From CAISCU01 sp051861545 (lineage in GTDB: Bacteria; Bacteroidota; Bacteroidia; UKL13-3): a stretch of 64,000 nt of DNA. Below the pieces are notes generated by a model, which was given only the letters and a program-made list of their open reading frames with translations, was not told where the DNA came from and ran no database searches. Position numbers and translations under genes: made by a program. Numbering within the stretch: the stretch's first letter is position 1; each line of letters starts with the position of its first letter. Positions 1-9,803 of the stretch are shown piece after piece. The stretch spans positions 62,001 through 126,000 of the forward strand of contig JBIMKP010000002.1 in the NCBI GenBank assembly GCA_051861545.1, read 5' to 3'.

Positions 1-82
1 GCAATTTATAGTTTCAATGCTTTTCAAAAAAATTAAATCGTTATTTGGTCATAATTTCATTATTTGAGATGAAGAAAACCTT

Positions 83-107
83 AAAAGACAAAGCTTTCTT
101 GTCTTTT
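83..107. terminator. possible weak terminator hairpin
   Basis: A perfect 9-bp inverted repeat (AAAAGACAA / TTGTCTTTT, 7-nt loop) ends in four T. It could terminate a gene lying left of the window. The stem is AT-rich and no long T-run follows, so the call is weak. Confidence 0.3.
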
Positions 108-148
108 CAACTATTCAGGTTATTTTTGATAATTATGCTGCGATAATT

Positions 149-637
149 ATGCTAAAAGTGCAATTTCAAAAATTTAGAAAATTTGGATGCTTAATCGGGC
201 TTTTATTCTTAGCTCCAATACTTTCTTTTGCTCAAAGCGAGTGGGTTGAATTTAAGGCATTTCGACAAGCAGCACCACGTGTTTTTAAATACCATACTCC
301 TAGTAAATTCGAAATTGTAAATGGAAAATTGAATATTACTTTTAAATCATCGAATGGTTATTTGTTTGAAATTAATGGCATTCCAAAATCAGCGTTAAAA
401 TGCGGGAAGGTGCTTAATCCCTCAAATTTCTCTGTTCTAGTAATAGATAATTTAATGGATAAAAAGTTTGTTAGCAAGGCAAACGACTACCACAATTCAA
501 TAGGAATTGTATGCCTAGAAAAGGGCTTTTATAAAATTATATTCAAAGGAAAACTATATAACGGACAGCAGAAAATAAGCTGTGATGCAACCCTTTTAGG
601 AAAAATTAAATCAGAAAAACAATTACAGACATACTAA
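149..637 (+). CDS. secreted protein of unknown function
   Basis: A 162-residue protein that I do not recognise. The N-terminus has a basic stretch, a hydrophobic core and a signal-peptidase-like SFAQS site near residue 29, so it is probably exported. The mature part is rich in Lys, Asn, Phe and Ser and carries three Cys (in LKCGK, IVCLE and ISCDA), compatible with a small periplasmic or secreted beta-rich domain. It ends one base before the downstream subtilisin-like protease gene, so the two are probably co-transcribed and it might assist or inhibit that protease; this is inference from position only. The start ATG lies in the second copy of a 14-bp tandem duplication. Confidence 0.7.
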   Translation: MLKVQFQKFRKFGCLIGLLFLAPILSFAQSEWVEFKAFRQAAPRVFKYHTPSKFEIVNGKLNITFKSSNGYLFEINGIPKSALKCGKVLNPSNFSVLVIDNLMDKKFVSKANDYHNSIGIVCLEKGFYKIIFKGKLYNGQQKISCDATLLGKIKSEKQLQTY

Positions 638-638
638 T

Positions 639-3600
639 ATGAACTTCAAAAAAATTACTATCCTAGGACTGGCTTTGGGAATGCAATTGGCAACATTTGC
701 ACAGGCACCAATCACCCAAAAAAGAAATGCACTTTTGGCAAAAACGCCAGAAGAGCGACTTCAGATACTTCAGGAAAATTTTATAATTGAACAAAAAGAA
801 TTAAACGAAACCTTAGCTAAATCAGGTCAGCCAAGAACTATGGTTTCTGCTAATGGTAATTTTATGGAGGCTAAGTTTTTATCAAATGGCTTACCAATTT
901 ATGTTCAAACATTAAATAATACCGATGCTGCAAAAACTATTTCAACCAATAAAGTTCAACCTGGTGGCTCATTGGGATTGAGTTTAACTGGTTCGGGTAT
1001 GACCAATCGCCTAGGTGTTTGGGATGGTGGAGCAGTACTTTTAACTCATCAGGAGTTTCAGAGCAGAGCCGTTCAATCAGATAATCCTTCTTCTACCAGC
1101 GATCATGCTACTCACGTTGCCGGAACTATGGTTGCAGGCGGTGTTGTTGCAAATGCAAGAGGTATGAGTTATCAAGCTCCTATCAAATGTTATGATTGGA
1201 ATAGCGATGATGGAGAAATGGGCGCTGCAGCTGCTGCTGGTATGTTGGTTTCTAACCATTCTTACGGACAAGTTGGCGGCTGGCAATGGGTTAGTGGTTC
1301 ATCGTGGAGATTTTGGGGAGACCAAAGTTTGTCTACAGAATTTGATTCGAAATATGGTTTTTATGATAATAATTCAGAGGTTTTTGATCAATTATTAGTT
1401 GATTATCCTTTTTATCTTCCATTTATGGCAGCGGGTAACGACAGAGGTAATGGCCCTTCAGGAAATTTTACATGGCAGGTTAGAAATTCAAACGGACAAT
1501 GGGTTAATGGAACAGGAACTCCTCCTGGAAAAATTGGTCCTTATGATTGTATGAGTGGTGGTCCGGCTAATGCTAAAAACGTTATGACAGTTGGTGCAGT
1601 GAATCCAATATTAAATGGTTGGACAGGTGCATCTGGTGTTGTAATGAGTTCATTTAGTGGATGGGGCCCAACAGATGATGGAAGAATAAAACCAGATATC
1701 GTTGCAAACGGAGTTGATGTTTACTCAGCAGGTAGTAGCAGTAATACAAATTATACAACCAAAGATGGAACTTCAATGGCTACTCCTAATGCCAGTGGTT
1801 CTGCATTGTTGATTCAACAACATCATAACAATGTAAGAGGCAAATTTATGCGTTCTTCTACTTTAAAAGGTTTAATCATTCATACAGCTGATGAAGCAGG
1901 TTCAAACCCTGGTCCTGATTATAGTTTTGGATGGGGTTTAATGAATACAGCAAAAGCAGTGCAAATGATAAACGATTCATCAGGACAAAGAATTTCAGAA
2001 TTGGTTTTAGCAAATGCAGGAACATATACATTAAGTTTTTATGCAGATGGCACAAAGCCAATTAGAGCTACCATTTGTTGGACAGATAAGCCAGGAATAT
2101 CGCCAAATCCAGCTTTGAATCCAGCTAATATTATGTTGGTAAATGATTTAGATATTCGTGTTAAAAGAAACAGTGATAATACAATTTACTTTCCTTGGAA
2201 ATTAAACAAAGCAACTCCTTCAGCTGCTGCTACAACTGGCGATAACAATGTAGATAATGTAGAGCAAATTTTAATTAATGCACCTGTTGCAGGAACCTAC
2301 ACTGTTACCATTTCACACAAAGGAACCTTAAGTGGTTCTCAACCATATTCACTTTTATTATCAGGATTAACACCAAAACCAAGTGCATCATTTACAACTG
2401 CAAACAGAATGGTTTGTGCGAATACTTCTATAACTTTTCAAGACCAATCGGCTGGTGCAGCACAAAGAACTTGGTATTTCCCAGGTGGAGTTCCTGCCTT
2501 TTCTACATTATTGAATCCAAGTGTTACTTATAGTGCACCTGGAGTTTATCCAGTTGCATTGGCAATTAAAAGTAGTATTGGATATGATTCAATTTACATG
2601 AATGATTATATTACTGTTGGAGGGATTGGTTTACCTTTTAATGAAACATTTGAAGTAAATTCAAGCAGCAGACAATTTTGGAGTGTTCAAAATTTCGATA
2701 ATGATAGTACTTGGAGATTCTGGAATATTGCAGGAAATACTCCGGGAAATGTAGCTGTTGGTATTAACAATTATGATAACCCAACTTTTGGTAGTTACGA
2801 TAGATTGATTTCTCCTGTTTTAGATTTAAGAGGTTATAATGCAGCTACCATGACTTTTCAGCATGCATATACTCGTTATGATAATACCAATTCAGATTCA
2901 TTGAATGTATATATTTCAACCAATTGCGGTAACACTTGGACTCGTTTAGGAAATTATGCTGAAAATGGCACTGGTAATTTTGCAACAGCTCCAAATTCAA
3001 CTTTTGAAACAACAGATCCATTTATTCCGGCAACTGCAGCTAATTGGTGTGGCGGTGGAGTAGGAGCTAGTTGTTTTTCATATAACCTTACTCCTTATGT
3101 TGGAAATTTTAATGTTCGTGTTCGTTTTGAACAAATAGGATATGGTGGAAATAATATGTTCATTGACAATGTTTCAATTACCGGAACATTAAATTCAGCT
3201 CCAATAGCAGGATTTAAAGCGGTTCAATCTACAGTTTGTGCCAATAGTAATGTGCAATTCTTAGATTCATCAAGAAACCAAGTTGCTGAATGGGCTTGGT
3301 ATGTTAATGGCGTGCTAAAATCAACCCAAAGAAATCCAATCATACCTTTTACAACAGCAGGTACTTATTCTGTTGCTTTATCAGTTAAAAATGCAATTGG
3401 AAAAGATTCACTTTATAAAGCCAATTTCATTACAGTAAATGCAGGTCCTGCGAAGCCAGTTGTAAATAGCAGCAAAGGTTCAGTTTTATGTAATGGCGAT
3501 AGTACTATTATTAATACTACTGCTACAGGTTCATTTATTTGGTTTAAAGATAGTTTGAATCAGAGTTTAACTGCAACATCATTTACAACCAAAGAGGCAG

Positions 3601-4448
3601 GTAAATATTTTGTTAGAACCTATGATGCTGGTGGATGTTATAGTCAGTCTGATGTATTAGATGTAAAAGCTGGAGTTACGCCTGCTAAACCAACTATTTC
3701 TAAAAATTTAACTGGAAATGTTTTTTGTGAAGGTGGAACTTTTGTTTTGACATCAAGTGCAGAAACAAATAACCAATGGTACCAAAACGGACAATTAATT
3801 AGTGGTCAAACAGCTAAACAATTTAGTTATACCGATTCAGGCTCATTTACTGTAAGTACCAATAATAATGGTTGTACAAATACATCTGATGCACTTAGAA
3901 TTGATAAATTACCTAGACCAAACACCAGCGAAATTATTGGTAAACCTTGGGCTGTAAAAGGTGATACAGTTACATTCAGAGTAAATGGTAGTGCTGGTTC
4001 AACATTTGCTTGGACAGTTTCAAGCGCAACTATACTTTCAGTAAATGGAAAAGATTCTATTAGAGTAAGAACTAATCCTGCTGGTGGAGTTGCTACTTTA
4101 ACTGTGCAAGAAACTGGAAGTAATAATTGTAAAGGTTTAACAAAAACGCTTGAAGTTGGATTAGTGAATACAGGATTGGCTTCATTTGATGCAATTATGA
4201 ACTTTAATGTTTATCCAAATCCAGCAAAAGAAAGCTTGAAACTTGATTTTAATATCAATGGAACTCATGATATAAAAGTTTCAGTATTTAATATGTTAGG
4301 TCAGTCGGTAATGGAAGCCAATTGGACAAATATTCAAGGAACACAGCATAAAGAATTGGCTATTAACAACCTTGAAAATGGGTTTTATTTAGTTCGTTTA
4401 GAAAGTAATGGTAAACAAATTACCAAATCATTTATCAAGTCTAATTAA
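639..4448 (+). CDS. S8 subtilisin-like serine protease with PKD domains and T9SS type A sorting domain
   Basis: A large exported protease of 1269 residues. A signal peptide (cleavage near TFAQA, residue 22) is followed by an S8 catalytic domain whose triad is visible: Asp129 in VWDGG, His156 in DHATHVAG and Ser379 in DGTSMATP. After the catalytic domain come a jelly-roll-like region, a PKD-type domain (about 580-655), a MAM/cleaved-adhesin-like region (about 665-850), a second PKD-type domain (about 855-925) and Ig-like segments. The last ~75 residues form a T9SS type A sorting domain (YPNPAKES, then GQSV, then ENGFYLVRL and a basic end). It should cross the outer membrane by the T9SS and be surface-attached or released to digest external protein. 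The start is two bases after the preceding stop, and a lipoprotein gene follows 8 bp later, suggesting one operon. Confidence 0.93.
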   Translation: MNFKKITILGLALGMQLATFAQAPITQKRNALLAKTPEERLQILQENFIIEQKELNETLAKSGQPRTMVSANGNFMEAKFLSNGLPIYVQTLNNTDAAKTISTNKVQPGGSLGLSLTGSGMTNRLGVWDGGAVLLTHQEFQSRAVQSDNPSSTSDHATHVAGTMVAGGVVANARGMSYQAPIKCYDWNSDDGEMGAAAAAGMLVSNHSYGQVGGWQWVSGSSWRFWGDQSLSTEFDSKYGFYDNNSEVFDQLLVDYPFYLPFMAAGNDRGNGPSGNFTWQVRNSNGQWVNGTGTPPGKIGPYDCMSGGPANAKNVMTVGAVNPILNGWTGASGVVMSSFSGWGPTDDGRIKPDIVANGVDVYSAGSSSNTNYTTKDGTSMATPNASGSALLIQQHHNNVRGKFMRSSTLKGLIIHTADEAGSNPGPDYSFGWGLMNTAKAVQMINDSSGQRISELVLANAGTYTLSFYADGTKPIRATICWTDKPGISPNPALNPANIMLVNDLDIRVKRNSDNTIYFPWKLNKATPSAAATTGDNNVDNVEQILINAPVAGTYTVTISHKGTLSGSQPYSLLLSGLTPKPSASFTTANRMVCANTSITFQDQSAGAAQRTWYFPGGVPAFSTLLNPSVTYSAPGVYPVALAIKSSIGYDSIYMNDYITVGGIGLPFNETFEVNSSSRQFWSVQNFDNDSTWRFWNIAGNTPGNVAVGINNYDNPTFGSYDRLISPVLDLRGYNAATMTFQHAYTRYDNTNSDSLNVYISTNCGNTWTRLGNYAENGTGNFATAPNSTFETTDPFIPATAANWCGGGVGASCFSYNLTPYVGNFNVRVRFEQIGYGGNNMFIDNVSITGTLNSAPIAGFKAVQSTVCANSNVQFLDSSRNQVAEWAWYVNGVLKSTQRNPIIPFTTAGTYSVALSVKNAIGKDSLYKANFITVNAGPAKPVVNSSKGSVLCNGDSTIINTTATGSFIWFKDSLNQSLTATSFTTKEAGKYFVRTYDAGGCYSQSDVLDVKAGVTPAKPTISKNLTGNVFCEGGTFVLTSSAETNNQWYQNGQLISGQTAKQFSYTDSGSFTVSTNNNGCTNTSDALRIDKLPRPNTSEIIGKPWAVKGDTVTFRVNGSAGSTFAWTVSSATILSVNGKDSIRVRTNPAGGVATLTVQETGSNNCKGLTKTLEVGLVNTGLASFDAIMNFNVYPNPAKESLKLDFNINGTHDIKVSVFNMLGQSVMEANWTNIQGTQHKELAINNLENGFYLVRLESNGKQITKSFIKSN

Positions 4449-4456
4449 TTAATAGG

Positions 4457-5254
4457 ATGAATACGAAGCAGTTTTCTTATATGTTTTTGTTGATAGTATT
4501 ACTAGGCGCAGGAGCTTGTAAGAAAACTGTTTCTGAATCACCCGATTCAAATCTTCCTCTTTCTTATTCCGATTATCTTAAAACTGAATCTAAAGAGCCG
4601 GTTGATGGAGTGATTTCTTTACAGTCATTTTCGAATAGAGATAATCATTTAACCAATGTTAGTTTTTTTGCTGAAGCCCGTTTTTTTGAAAATGGAGAAA
4701 GTACCAAACTAATAAATGCCGGAAATGTTAAAATTGGAGGATTGAATTTAATTCAAGATACAGACGGAAAGTATAAAATAGATACCATTGCATTAAGCGA
4801 AAATCAAGAGCAATTTGGAAGGAATATTCAAGTTGAAATTAGCGGAAACAATGGCTTTAGTAATTTCCTAGATTCAATTTATAGTCCTGAAAAAATTGTT
4901 TACGATACTTTTTGTATATGTTCAGGTCAGCATATTCGTAAAGCACCATTTCCAGTAAGGTGGAACCAAGATTTGAATAATAAGGAAGTTCAAATTGTTT
5001 TGGTTTATGACGGAATTTCATCAGCTTTAAGAACACCAGGAATGCCTTCTGCATCATATGCACTTCCGGTAATAAAAGCAGAAGATTTGGGAACTTATGA
5101 AATCCAATCAAAAACCTTTTATAACTTTTTACCAGCAAGTTTTATTAAAATTTATTTAGGTAGAAAAAACAGTAAAATCATTCAGATTGCTGGAAAAAGA
5201 ATTAGGTTAGAAAGCATTACTTGGACAACCAGAAAATTGGATTTGATGTATTAA
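4457..5254 (+). CDS. lipoprotein of unknown function
   Basis: A 265-residue protein with a clear lipoprotein signal: hydrophobic stretch LLIVLLGAGAC, with Cys21 as the lipidation site followed by KK. The rest is probably beta-rich and holds a CIC pair (FCICSGQ, about residue 152). I do not recognise a family. It starts 8 bp after the T9SS protease and is followed 16 bp later by another membrane protein, so the three are likely one transcript of envelope proteins. Its role is unknown. Confidence 0.75.
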   Translation: MNTKQFSYMFLLIVLLGAGACKKTVSESPDSNLPLSYSDYLKTESKEPVDGVISLQSFSNRDNHLTNVSFFAEARFFENGESTKLINAGNVKIGGLNLIQDTDGKYKIDTIALSENQEQFGRNIQVEISGNNGFSNFLDSIYSPEKIVYDTFCICSGQHIRKAPFPVRWNQDLNNKEVQIVLVYDGISSALRTPGMPSASYALPVIKAEDLGTYEIQSKTFYNFLPASFIKIYLGRKNSKIIQIAGKRIRLESITWTTRKLDLMY

Positions 5255-5270
5255 AATTATAAATCATACA

Positions 5271-5963
5271 ATGAATACAAAATTTAAATATCAGTTGAGT
5301 AGTTTATTGTATTCTTTTGTTTTAATGATTTTATTTTCTTCCTGTAGTAGCAATTTCCTTACCGGACGAAAATTCAATTTAGATTTGGTGAAAGTTGAAA
5401 AGAAGCAAGCTCCAAAAGCTTCAAAAACGTATCCTGAATTTACTAAAATAGAGCCCTCTGAAATTTTATTGGCTTATAATGAAGACCCTGATGTTTTAAA
5501 CGAAAAGTTTAAAATTGAAGTAACAGAACCATCCAAATTAGAAAAAGCAACATTTAATCCTTCTCCTGACTTTGAGAATTTTTCAGAAAAATATATAGAA
5601 CTTGCTGCTTTTGATACATCAAAAGTTAAATCTAATATTGAATTACCAAAAGAAAATAAAAAGGGTAAAACTTGGGATGGCTTTTCAATAGCTAGTTTTT
5701 CAATAAGTTTATTTGCAATTCTATTATTGTTTACTTTCCCATTGCTTACAATTTTAGAGTTTATTTTAATCTTTTTCTTTTTTGAGATTCTACTGGCAGT
5801 TGCTTCCATTATTTTTGGTGCTATTGGATTAAAAAGGACTTCAAAAAAGAAAAGCAAGGGTCGTGGATTTGCGATAATTGGCTTTTGTTTGGGAATAGCC
5901 CAATTACTATATTGGATTGGAATTACTATTTTGTTGTTAATATTAATATCGGCATTTATTTAG
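5271..5963 (+). CDS. DUF4190-like membrane lipoprotein
   Basis: 230 residues. The N-terminus has a lipobox-like signal (LFSSCSS), then a polar spacer of about 120 residues rich in Lys, Glu and Pro. The C-terminal ~85 residues have two hydrophobic hairpins separated by a basic loop with GLKRTSKKKSKGRG and then FAIIGFCLGI, the pattern of DUF4190 domains. The expected arrangement is a lipid-anchored or signal-cleaved periplasmic stalk plus membrane helices. Function is unknown in this family; related proteins often sit near envelope genes. Confidence 0.7.
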   Translation: MNTKFKYQLSSLLYSFVLMILFSSCSSNFLTGRKFNLDLVKVEKKQAPKASKTYPEFTKIEPSEILLAYNEDPDVLNEKFKIEVTEPSKLEKATFNPSPDFENFSEKYIELAAFDTSKVKSNIELPKENKKGKTWDGFSIASFSISLFAILLLFTFPLLTILEFILIFFFFEILLAVASIIFGAIGLKRTSKKKSKGRGFAIIGFCLGIAQLLYWIGITILLLILISAFI

Positions 5964-6032
5964 CCTGCATTAATAGTAAAGATAAAAGAATTGAATAGCA
6001 GAATTAAACCTAGTAATATTAAATTTATTCTA

Positions 6033-6344
6033 CTATTCTACCTTAAGAAATCTTCTCCATATCTCCCACAGTATCATATAAACCAATAAAGGGAAAACAA
6101 TGAAAGATAATTTATTGAATTCCCAAGCAGATTCAAATTCAAAGTGTATTAAATGCATAATGCCTCTTGTCATGCCACAGCCATAACAATTAATATCGAA
6201 CAAAATAACAGAAACACATTTTGGAGTACCCGTATCAAAATAATCTGCGGGCAATAAAAACAATACAATTCCAACTAAAAGTAATAGGGTAATTAATGCA
6301 TACCCAATCTTTTTTTTATTTTTTTCAATGTATACAGATTCCAT
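6033..6344 (-). CDS. DUF2752 family membrane protein
   Basis: A 103-residue protein with the DUF2752 signature: a first membrane helix ending LLPADYF, then CYGCGMTRGIMHLIHFEFESA, in which CxxCGMTR is the family hallmark, and a second helix (LSFIVFPLLVYMILWEIW). The family is a small inner-membrane protein of unknown function, common in Bacteroidota. It lies 4 bp downstream of a secreted-protein gene on the same strand. Confidence 0.85.
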   Translation of the reverse strand: MESVYIEKNKKKIGYALITLLLLVGIVLFLLPADYFDTGTPKCVSVILFDINCYGCGMTRGIMHLIHFEFESAWEFNKLSFIVFPLLVYMILWEIWRRFLKVE

Positions 6345-6348
6345 GGTT

Positions 6349-7230
6349 TTATTTTCTATTCAATATTACAATTGCATTTTCATTTTTCTTTAAATAAGAT
6401 ATCACTTCAGCATTTTTATCTCCATCTCGAATAGTTAAATTGGCAGTGCAAAACTTCATAGTTCCTTCATTTAATGCTTGAATTCGAATGTTTCCTTTGG
6501 CTTCTGTAAAAGGGATAACAATTGTTTTTTTCTCTCCTCCCATTACAAATTTATCCAAAACCTTTTTGCCGTTTACATAAATAGCAATTTCATCACCATC
6601 ATTGTATCTAGAATCCCAAACATCAATTACAATTTCCTGACTTTCCCATTTTAATTTTAAAACTTCATTGTTTTTGAGAATTGTCCCATTTAGTTTGGTA
6701 TTCGTAGCTTTTGCATTGGCGTTTGCTGTTAAAATTGAATCAATATTATTTAATGAATAATTGGGTAAATACTTTTTAGCTAAATCACTTAAATAGTCCA
6801 TTCCAATTAGGTAAATCGACCCATTTGTGCATATTTCTCCAGAGTTAAATTTACCTGCAAAGTTTCCTTGAATAATAGATTTTCCATTGCTTGTTTTAAT
6901 CTTGGCGTTAGTTACTTGAATATAACAAAATGTTTTAGGGTCGGCATTTGATTTGGTATCTAAATTTGCATTTTCTTTAAAAGATATTTTTTTAGTTTGC
7001 CAATCTACATTTCCACTGATACTTGTTTTAGTTCTATCACTTCCATAAATATCAGTTAAAGATGTTCCTTCTATTTTTCCATTTGCTAACTCTTTAAATT
7101 GAAGTTTAAATGTGATAATTTCTTTGCTCGAAAGTTCTAATGTTCCTGCAAATTCGTAAATTTTATCTGCCTGAGAATAAGATAGATGTGGTAATATGTT
7201 GATTAGAATAAAGAGCAGAATTGATTTCAT
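6349..7230 (-). CDS. secreted protein of unknown function
   Basis: 293 residues with a signal peptide (ILLFILINILPHLSYSQA, cleavage near residue 20). The first half looks like a beta-barrel or lipocalin-like repeat of short strands (GTLELSSKEIITFKLQFKE). The C-terminal ~95 residues resemble a small beta-sandwich seen in many Bacteroidota exported proteins (VWDSRYNDGDEIAIYVNG). No enzyme motif is visible. It is co-directional with the DUF2752 gene and divergent from the TM2-domain gene. Confidence 0.65.
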   Translation of the reverse strand: MKSILLFILINILPHLSYSQADKIYEFAGTLELSSKEIITFKLQFKELANGKIEGTSLTDIYGSDRTKTSISGNVDWQTKKISFKENANLDTKSNADPKTFCYIQVTNAKIKTSNGKSIIQGNFAGKFNSGEICTNGSIYLIGMDYLSDLAKKYLPNYSLNNIDSILTANANAKATNTKLNGTILKNNEVLKLKWESQEIVIDVWDSRYNDGDEIAIYVNGKKVLDKFVMGGEKKTIVIPFTEAKGNIRIQALNEGTMKFCTANLTIRDGDKNAEVISYLKKNENAIVILNRK

Positions 7231-7274
7231 AGATTTTTTTTATAAATTGAAGTTCACAATTTAAAAAATAAATA

Positions 7275-7664
7275 ATGAAACAAATCAACAAACTCTTCGC
7301 AGCAGCTTTAGTTGCTATCCTATTAATTTCTGGAAGTGCCTACGCTTCTTTCCCTGTAAAAAATGAAACTAAGAAAGAACAAACGTCTAAATCTGATTCA
7401 AAAGCACAAATCAATGCTTCAAACGTTGATTTAAGTCAAATCGCAGCTACTACTAAGGTAGAATCTGCTGACCCAGTTGATGCTAAGGGTTTAGATGAAA
7501 AATGGATTTTAGTTTTATTATGGTTCTTCTTAGGTGGTTTTGCTGCTCACAGATGGTACAAGAAAAAGCCAGTTGGTTGGAACATCCTTTACATCTTAAC
7601 TGCTGGTGGTTGCGGTATCTGGGCAATCGTAGATTTGATTAATATCTTAACTGATAATTTCTAA
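7275..7664 (+). CDS. TM2 domain-containing membrane protein
   Basis: 129 residues. An N-terminal signal or helix (LFAAALVAILLISGSAYA) is followed by a Lys/Ser-rich linker and a C-terminal TM2-type module: KWILVLLWFFLGGFAAHRWYKKKPVGW, then ILTAGGCGIWAIVDLINIL. The GG-AAHR-Y and GIWAIVDL motifs are typical. TM2 proteins are small double-spanning membrane proteins without an established general role. The synonymous codons look optimised (GCT, GTT, AAC), suggesting high expression, and a strong terminator follows directly. Confidence 0.85.
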   Translation: MKQINKLFAAALVAILLISGSAYASFPVKNETKKEQTSKSDSKAQINASNVDLSQIAATTKVESADPVDAKGLDEKWILVLLWFFLGGFAAHRWYKKKPVGWNILYILTAGGCGIWAIVDLINILTDNF

Positions 7665-7682
7665 ACCAGAAATTTCAATAAT

Positions 7683-7721
7683 AAAAAAGCCGGCTTCATT
7701 TAATTGAAGTCGGCTTTTTTT
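7683..7721. terminator. intrinsic terminator between convergent genes
   Basis: The hairpin AAAAAAGCCGGCTTCA - loop - TGAAGTCGGCTTTTTT has a T-run on both strands. It can end both the TM2 gene (+) and the YyaL-like gene (-). Confidence 0.85.
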
Positions 7722-7736
7722 ATGCTTATTCTTGAT

Positions 7737-9755
7737 TTAAAATCGTATTTCTTCAAAACCTTTTAAGGGCAACCCACAAGTTCTGTTTTCACAAACATAA
7801 ATACTTGGTGTTTCTGTGATTTTCTTTTCTTTAAACAATGGAATTATTGATGAAGATTTTAGTAAAAAACTAATTTGATTAGGTCTATAATTTTCACGGT
7901 ATTTCTTTAATTCTTCTTCCATGTTTTCTCCACTAGCCAATACTTGGAAATAACCTTCTGATATTTGTAATATCAATTGCATCCAATTTGTAAAGCCACT
8001 AGGGAATTTCACCAGTTTATTGCTGATTAATCCTATCATGGTTTCGCATTTTTCTAAATATGAATCTTCTTCAAAATAATAATACAATTGGTGTAATGAT
8101 TTGGCAAAACATGAATTCGGTGAAGGAATAACATCGTCATTTACATCTACTTTTCTACTGATTAATTCTTTCTCATTCAGAGGTGTAAATACGAACATTT
8201 GTTTTTCTGTATCAAAGAATTTTTCAATAGAAATATCCATCCATTTTTTTGCTTCTATGATGTATTTTTCATCTGAATTGGCTTCTGCTGTTGCCAATAA
8301 TGCTTCAACAAACTGAGCAAAATCTTCTGCAAATCCGCCAATACTTGTTTTCCCAGATTTGTGAATTCTAAACAAAGAATTATCTTGAGTAAAAGTTAAA
8401 ATCAATTGGTCCATTAGTGATTTTCCAGCTACAATAAATTCCTTATTATTAAGCGCCATTCCTGCTTCTGCATAGGCTTTTGCCAATAAACAGTTCCATG
8501 AATTTATGATTTTATCGTCCAATCCCGGTTTAATTCTTTCTTCTCTTTTAGCTACTAGTTTCTTTTTACATCTATTGATGATTAAAAGGATTTCATTCAT
8601 CGACAATCCCAAATCTTTCTCTAATTCTACTTGAGTTTTGGTGATGTGTAATATATTACTTTCATGTTCCCAATTACCTTCATTCGTACAAGAATAATAA
8701 GTAGAAAATACAGGTTCATCTTCACCTAATATTTCTATTAATTCCGATTTTTTCCAGATATAATATTTTCCTTCAATGCCTTCACTGTCGGCGTCTAAAG
8801 CTGAATAGTACAAACCTACTGGCGATTTCATTTCTTCCTCTAAATAGGCATGAATGGATTCTGCAACTTCTTTGAATAATGGATTTTTATAGAAGGAATA
8901 AGCTCTTGCATACAAGCTCAATAATTGAGCATTGTCGTAAAGCATTTTTTCAAAGTGTGGTGCTAACCAAAAACTATCTGTACTGTATCGAGCAAATCCT
9001 CCGCTTAATTGATCGTTTATGCCGCCATTTGCCATTTTTATCAAAGTAGTTTCAACGGCTTCTCTGCAAGTATCATCATTAAAATAGAAGGCATATTGCA
9101 TAAAGAAATCCCAGTTATTAGGCATTGGGAATTTGGGAGCCCAATTGTAACCGCCATAAGTTAAATCAAAATTTGATTTCCAACTTGATAGTGCTTCATG
9201 TACATACCTGTTTGAAATAACTGAATCTTCAACGGGTATTAATTTATCTAAACTTTTAATTCCATTCGAAAGTTTGGTTGCAAAAACCATGGCTTCCTCC
9301 GGTTTTTCTTCGTAGAAATTAGCCAATCCCATTAAAGTTTGTTCCCATTCTTTTTTGGGGAAATAGGTGCCACCATGTAAAGGTCTTCCATCAGGTAAAG
9401 TGAACATATTCAGTGGCCAACCTCCTCTGCCAGTAAGCAATTGCACTGCATCCATATAAACTTGGTCTACATCTGGCCTTTCCTCTCTATCTACTTTTAT
9501 ACAAACGAAATACTCGTTCATAATAGCAGCAGTATCTACTTTTTCAAAACATTCTCTTTCCATTACATGGCACCAATGGCAAGCTGAGTAACCAATGCTT
9601 ACCAATACTAATTTGTTTTCTAAACGGGCTTTTTCAAAAGCGGCATCACTCCATTCTACCCAATTTACAGGGTTATAGGCGTGTTGCAATAAATACGGAC
9701 TAGATGCGTGTATAAGCTGATTGGGAGTTTTATTAGTATGACTCATTTTTTTCAA
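7737..9755 (-). CDS. YyaL/spermatogenesis-associated protein 20-like thioredoxin-fold protein (DUF255)
   Basis: 672 residues, the usual length of the family. The N-terminal DUF255 thioredoxin-like domain carries the start HASSPYLLQHAYNPVNW and a CHWC redox motif at residues 59-62. It is followed by an (alpha/alpha)6-barrel-like region with the conserved motifs GGWPLNMF, FPKKEWEQ-like, GGFARYSTD, PHFEKMLYDNAQL and DADSEG. The family (YyaL, SSP411) is widely conserved but its reaction is not established; a redox or sugar-epimerase-like role has been suggested from structure. The start is set by the divergent tRNA methyltransferase gene 48 bp away. Confidence 0.9.
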   Translation of the reverse strand: MKKMSHTNKTPNQLIHASSPYLLQHAYNPVNWVEWSDAAFEKARLENKLVLVSIGYSACHWCHVMERECFEKVDTAAIMNEYFVCIKVDREERPDVDQVYMDAVQLLTGRGGWPLNMFTLPDGRPLHGGTYFPKKEWEQTLMGLANFYEEKPEEAMVFATKLSNGIKSLDKLIPVEDSVISNRYVHEALSSWKSNFDLTYGGYNWAPKFPMPNNWDFFMQYAFYFNDDTCREAVETTLIKMANGGINDQLSGGFARYSTDSFWLAPHFEKMLYDNAQLLSLYARAYSFYKNPLFKEVAESIHAYLEEEMKSPVGLYYSALDADSEGIEGKYYIWKKSELIEILGEDEPVFSTYYSCTNEGNWEHESNILHITKTQVELEKDLGLSMNEILLIINRCKKKLVAKREERIKPGLDDKIINSWNCLLAKAYAEAGMALNNKEFIVAGKSLMDQLILTFTQDNSLFRIHKSGKTSIGGFAEDFAQFVEALLATAEANSDEKYIIEAKKWMDISIEKFFDTEKQMFVFTPLNEKELISRKVDVNDDVIPSPNSCFAKSLHQLYYYFEEDSYLEKCETMIGLISNKLVKFPSGFTNWMQLILQISEGYFQVLASGENMEEELKKYRENYRPNQISFLLKSSSIIPLFKEKKITETPSIYVCENRTCGLPLKGFEEIRF

Positions 9756-9776
9756 TTGTCTTACAAATAAAGCAAA

Positions 9777-9784
9777 TACATTTG
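9777..9784 (+). promoter_or_regulatory. Bacteroidota-type promoter -7 element for the TrmN6 gene
   Basis: TACATTTG matches TAnnTTTG, with ATTG 18 bp upstream (9755-9758) as a -33 element. Transcription would start near 9791, giving a leader of about 13 nt before the TTG start. Confidence 0.45.
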
Positions 9785-9803
9785 CCTAAAGTTTTAATCA
9801 ATT

